From Calditrichales bacterium MX18-03 (GTDB taxonomy: Bacteria > Bacillota > Clostridia > Lutisporales > Lutisporaceae), in contig JAJGRE010000006.1 of NCBI GenBank assembly GCA_021083345.1, positions 62,001 through 126,000 on the forward strand: DNA of 64,000 nt, in the 5' to 3' direction. The notes under the pieces are model-generated. The model saw only the letters and a program-made list of their open reading frames with translations. It was not told where the DNA came from and searched no databases. The position numbers and the translations under genes are program-made. Positions 61,037-64,000 of the stretch are shown piece by piece. Within the stretch, counting starts at the first letter, position 1; every line of letters begins with the position of its first letter.

Positions 61037-62312
61037 TCCGCCACCTCCGTTTCAACCATCGCCGGATATATGGGATATATACCTTTGCAAACTCCAGGTA
61101 ATAGGTTTTTCTTCCCAAATGGGACGGTTCCACCTGCAGATGCAGGAAATCATAGCGGCTGTATTCCCCTGAGATCAGCCGGTCCTTGTATACTTCATAG
61201 CTTTCAGTGCCAGGCAGCGGTGTGAACACGGACAACGTGTAAATCCGAAGTCCCGAGTCCCAGATCCATTTCCGCAATCTCCTGAAGTCCTGCTTGCGGT
61301 AGTCGATGCCTGTTATGAAGAGGCCTGTACACTCGATGCCGTTCTGCTGAAGCAACTGGATGCAGTCCCGGTTCATATCACCGTTGGTGTGTTTGTTATA
61401 GCTTTCCAAGCTTTCGTTATCCGCTGCTTCAAGGCCTACTATCACCATCTCAAGACCAATCTCTTTAAGTCCAGCCAGCAGGTCCGCATGATCCACTATA
61501 AAATCCGCTCTTGAATATACAATGAACTGCTTTTTGATATTCTCTGCTTTGATACGCTCGATAAAAGCAGCCACCCGCTGCCGGTCGAATAGGAAGATAT
61601 CGTCTACGATCCATATGTTTTCACATTGTATCGATTTGATCTCGGTGATAATCTGGTCCAGCTCCATGAAGACATAGCTGCCGCCGTTCAGCTTCCTGCA
61701 ATAGCAGAAGTTGCACCCATAAGGGCAGGAGTAAGACGTCTTCAGGATGGCAACCGGCTTGAAATGCAGATAGCGGAACCGGTGGCTACTGGTATAAAAA
61801 TGCGTCCTGTCCGGTGTCGGAAGGGCTTTAATATCAAAAACCTCCCGCTCATTCCTGATCCATCGCTCCCCTTCCCGGTAGCAGATGCCCCTGAGACCGG
61901 AGCAGCTGTCGAGGCTCATGCCTCCTTGAAGCAGCTTCCGGAAGGGCTCAAAGCCGCCGGAATGGATGATGATATCAATATCGGACGAATACAATAGCTC
62001 CGGAACAACCTCGGCCACGACCCCTCCTACGATGACTTTGGCACCTGCGCTCTTCTGCTTGATGTAAGCCGCATCGCTTTTTATTGTATCGATACTATTA
62101 ATGTAGCCGGATATCACGACGGCATCGTAGTCAAACCGGGCATATTTTCTTTGGAAATTCTGGCGGTCAATGCTGCCGTCATATATTTCATAGTCTGCTG
62201 TTTCCTCGTTACAGACCGCCGCCAGGTATTCCAGCTCAAGGGGTTCTACATTGACAAAGCTCAGCACCCCCAAGCTGAGCCGGTTCTTGGGACGTACCAG
62301 CAGAAGCTTCAA
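61026..62312 (-). CDS. B12-binding-type radical SAM protein (cluster member 4)
   Basis: 428 residues from TTG 62312, which has AGAGGTGAG in front and overlaps the previous stop (TTGA). N-terminal strands KLLLVRPKNRLSLG, NVEPLELEYLAAV and VIVGGVVAEVVPELL fit the same cobalamin-binding-like domain. The cluster motif is CPYGCNFCYCRK near 205; tail FTPLPGTESYEVYKDRLI and VEPSHLGRKTYYLEF. It is a close paralog of the 59043 product. It extends 11 bases into the methyltransferase gene. Confidence 0.9.
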   Translation of the reverse strand: MKLLLVRPKNRLSLGVLSFVNVEPLELEYLAAVCNEETADYEIYDGSIDRQNFQRKYARFDYDAVVISGYINSIDTIKSDAAYIKQKSAGAKVIVGGVVAEVVPELLYSSDIDIIIHSGGFEPFRKLLQGGMSLDSCSGLRGICYREGERWIRNEREVFDIKALPTPDRTHFYTSSHRFRYLHFKPVAILKTSYSCPYGCNFCYCRKLNGGSYVFMELDQIITEIKSIQCENIWIVDDIFLFDRQRVAAFIERIKAENIKKQFIVYSRADFIVDHADLLAGLKEIGLEMVIVGLEAADNESLESYNKHTNGDMNRDCIQLLQQNGIECTGLFITGIDYRKQDFRRLRKWIWDSGLRIYTLSVFTPLPGTESYEVYKDRLISGEYSRYDFLHLQVEPSHLGRKTYYLEFAKVYIPYIRRWLKRRWRNAE

Positions 62313-63298
62313 TTTCTCACCTCTTTGCAAACCTTAAATACGGCTTGGGGCATTTTATATGAAAAGAGTCTGCTGAACTTTTTTACAAGCCAGTTGATGA
62401 CGCCATTGTCATGGTGTATATACAGATACTTCTTTTCCAGCCTGGCGCCCAGCCTGCACTTCATTTCCTCTGCTGTCTGCCCTAGATCCAGAGAGGTACA
62501 ATTGTTTTCTATCGCAGTTCTTACCAGATAAAGCAGCATGTTCTGGTACAGATCGAATTCCTTATTCAGCCGGTAATCCAGACCGCCGAACAGGAAGGTC
62601 ATTTTTCTACCCTCAATGACATACTGTACAAAAGCTACCGGTTCCTTATCCTTTTCGAACATGGTGACAGCCGCTTTTGCCTCCCTGAAAAAATCGATAG
62701 GCAGCTTTTCCAGCTTATATTCGGACCTGTCATAGACTTGCTCATATAGGCGGTAAAGCCTTTGGTCAAATTCTCCCTCAAGGGCTTCTATGGAAAGCGC
62801 CTCAGCTTTTTTAAGTGCCTTCCTGTAGCGATAGCGGTAGTGACTTCTGAGGCCAAGCAAGTAGTCCTCGAAGGAATGCCACCGGATATCCAGAACACAG
62901 CCCGGCAGAGTATAGCCCTTTGTGAAGCCCAGGAATTCCAGGTTCTCCGCTGCATTTAATATCAGCTTTGCACCCTTCAAACCGGATAAATATCCCTTTA
63001 CCTCTGCGCTTGCGCTCCCGCTGATGCAATAGCCCGGCTCATCCACTGAGCATGGTATCCCCACCACTGTGACCGGCAGATAAAAATGAATCCGGCTGTA
63101 GCAGAAAATATCCAGCTTCAGGACATATTTCACCAGAATGGCATAAACCTCATCTTCTCTGAAAACAACATACTCCTGGCGGCAGGGGTTTACACGCTCC
63201 AGCAGAGCGAGATTATCCCTGTGCAGCGCGGCGTTGCTTCCTGCCGCCTTGTCCCATTCATCGGGAAGTGCGCTTGCATGCTTGAATACTTCTATCAT
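62309..63298 (-). CDS. GNAT-fold/FemAB-like acyltransferase
   Basis: 329 residues. Two halves resemble the tandem GNAT folds of FemAB and COG3146-type proteins. LRSHYRYRYRKALKKAE is the basic helix also found there, and EPVAFVQYVIEGRKMTFLFGGLDY with the later NCTSLDLGQTAEEMKCRLGA is the acceptor-site region. Such enzymes move an aminoacyl or acyl group to an amine. Start and stop overlap neighbours by four bases, so it belongs to the cluster. Its position suggests acylation of a product or intermediate of the radical SAM enzymes. Confidence 0.78.
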   Translation of the reverse strand: MIEVFKHASALPDEWDKAAGSNAALHRDNLALLERVNPCRQEYVVFREDEVYAILVKYVLKLDIFCYSRIHFYLPVTVVGIPCSVDEPGYCISGSASAEVKGYLSGLKGAKLILNAAENLEFLGFTKGYTLPGCVLDIRWHSFEDYLLGLRSHYRYRYRKALKKAEALSIEALEGEFDQRLYRLYEQVYDRSEYKLEKLPIDFFREAKAAVTMFEKDKEPVAFVQYVIEGRKMTFLFGGLDYRLNKEFDLYQNMLLYLVRTAIENNCTSLDLGQTAEEMKCRLGARLEKKYLYIHHDNGVINWLVKKFSRLFSYKMPQAVFKVCKEVRN

Positions 63299-64000
63299 AG
63301 TGCCTCCAGGGGGATCTCATAGGCCACATAGTGCTTGTACTCCTTCTCCAGAAGCTTAATTCCGAAATTTCTGGACTTGTAGTTTTCTTCAAAAATCCAG
63401 CTGGTCTCGAGGGTCTCATACCTGCGGGCATTTCTCAGGTAGCACTCATGAAGCAGACCCAATATGGCGCCGCTATTCTGATACTCCGGCAGTATGGCGA
63501 TTTCAACCAGCTTCAGCTTTTTGATCCTATGGGAGAAAAGTTTGTTCTTGATAAAGGTACTGAGGCCGATGGTCTGCCCATAGCCTAAGAGTTCATTGAA
63601 ATCCGGGTACCAGAGCAGGTATCCGATGGGCTTGCCGCCGTCTTCTATGAAAATGATATTATCTTCGGTGATAAAATAGCTTAACTCCTTAAAAAGCTCA
63701 TAATCCTCTTCATGGGTTCTCTCAAAGTAAAAGGGATGGTCTTTGAAGCAGATATTGTTGATATCGGTATAGGTCTGCATTTCCTCCCGGAAACGCCTGA
63801 AATCCATGCTCCGGCAGCTGAATTTGGGCTTGATCCGCGCCAATAGCCTGCCATACTTTTTAAAGTCCAGCGTATCTGTACTGCCGCTATAAGAAACCAG
63901 CTTGTGCTGCTTCGGATTGAATTTATGAAAATAGCCGGCATAATAGGGTGGTGTAAAGCTGTTGCCGAAGCACACATCCGCATCATGCCTGTCGCACAAA
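63295..64000 (-). CDS. GNAT-like acyltransferase, N-terminus cut by window edge
   Basis: At least 235 residues; the frame is open to the right edge so the start lies outside. A GNAT core is visible in KLVEIAILPEYQNSGAILGLLHECYLRNAR, and LETSWIFEENYKSRNFGIKLLEKE is the second half. The latter resembles lysine- or amino-acyl-type transferases next to lipid pathways, but the family is not certain. Its stop overlaps the start of the 62309 gene by four bases. It is the most upstream visible member of the radical SAM cluster. Confidence 0.78.
   Translation of the reverse strand, partial: LCDRHDADVCFGNSFTPPYYAGYFHKFNPKQHKLVSYSGSTDTLDFKKYGRLLARIKPKFSCRSMDFRRFREEMQTYTDINNICFKDHPFYFERTHEEDYELFKELSYFITEDNIIFIEDGGKPIGYLLWYPDFNELLGYGQTIGLSTFIKNKLFSHRIKKLKLVEIAILPEYQNSGAILGLLHECYLRNARRYETLETSWIFEENYKSRNFGIKLLEKEYKHYVAYEIPLEAL

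Noticed and set aside
1-64000. CRISPR array
   Set aside because: No regularly spaced short direct repeats or cas genes were seen.

Overview
The window reads as chromosome of a spore-forming, probably anaerobic member of the Clostridia. The evidence is a gerA-gerB-gerC germination operon, S-layer homology domains, strong AGGAGG-type ribosome sites, several TTG/GTG starts, and a large set of radical SAM and ferredoxin-type proteins. Base composition is moderate and no phage, plasmid or transposase gene is visible. I cannot name the genus.

Layout. 1-4650 (minus): an edge-truncated lipoprotein, a NarL-type two-component pair, a very small protein, a GNAT acetyltransferase and a membrane protein. 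4959-13232 (plus): a three-gene cell-surface operon with an SLH anchor protein, a PKD protein, and a 1607-residue protein with vWA-like, RCC1-like and triplicated PKD-like parts. 13259-18123 (minus): a second very small protein related to the first, a hypothetical protein, an iron-sulfur flavoprotein under a double palindromic operator, and two exported rhodanese proteins, one with four active domains made by a module duplication. 18321-26546: a GT39-type membrane glycosyltransferase converging on a seven-gene minus-strand run of nucleotide-sugar and glycan genes (rfbB, DegT aminotransferase, GT2, ATP-grasp) plus a TauABC/SsuABC-like transporter.

26560-31070 is a sulfur-trafficking block. It holds a lone TusA behind a structured leader, then a LysR regulator divergent from a split YeeE / TusA / YeeE / thioredoxin-reductase-fusion operon. 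With the exported rhodaneses this suggests uptake and relay of thiosulfate-type sulfur. A Rieske oxidoreductase, a YjfB-like protein, an Asp/Glu racemase, an MFS transporter, tRNA-Lys(CTT), a lipoprotein and the germination operon follow. 40474-45767 (minus) is a BMP-type nucleoside ABC transporter with xpt. 45992-50718 (plus) holds a NYN/OST-HTH protein, a 75-bp perfect hairpin, a eukaryotic-type glycogen branching enzyme and a chemoreceptor.

50783-52807 is ftsH behind a consensus promoter and a leader that looks like a yybP-ykoY (Mn2+) riboswitch with its own terminator. From 56164 to the right edge lies a tightly overlapping minus-strand cluster: four B12-type radical SAM proteins (three clearly paralogous), a methyltransferase and two acyltransferase-like proteins. 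This is the best candidate for an undescribed pathway. Three copies of a hairpin-forming, MITE-like element (26560, 40218, 57543) are scattered through the window. Two of them sit immediately upstream of the ribosome-binding site of a minus-strand gene.
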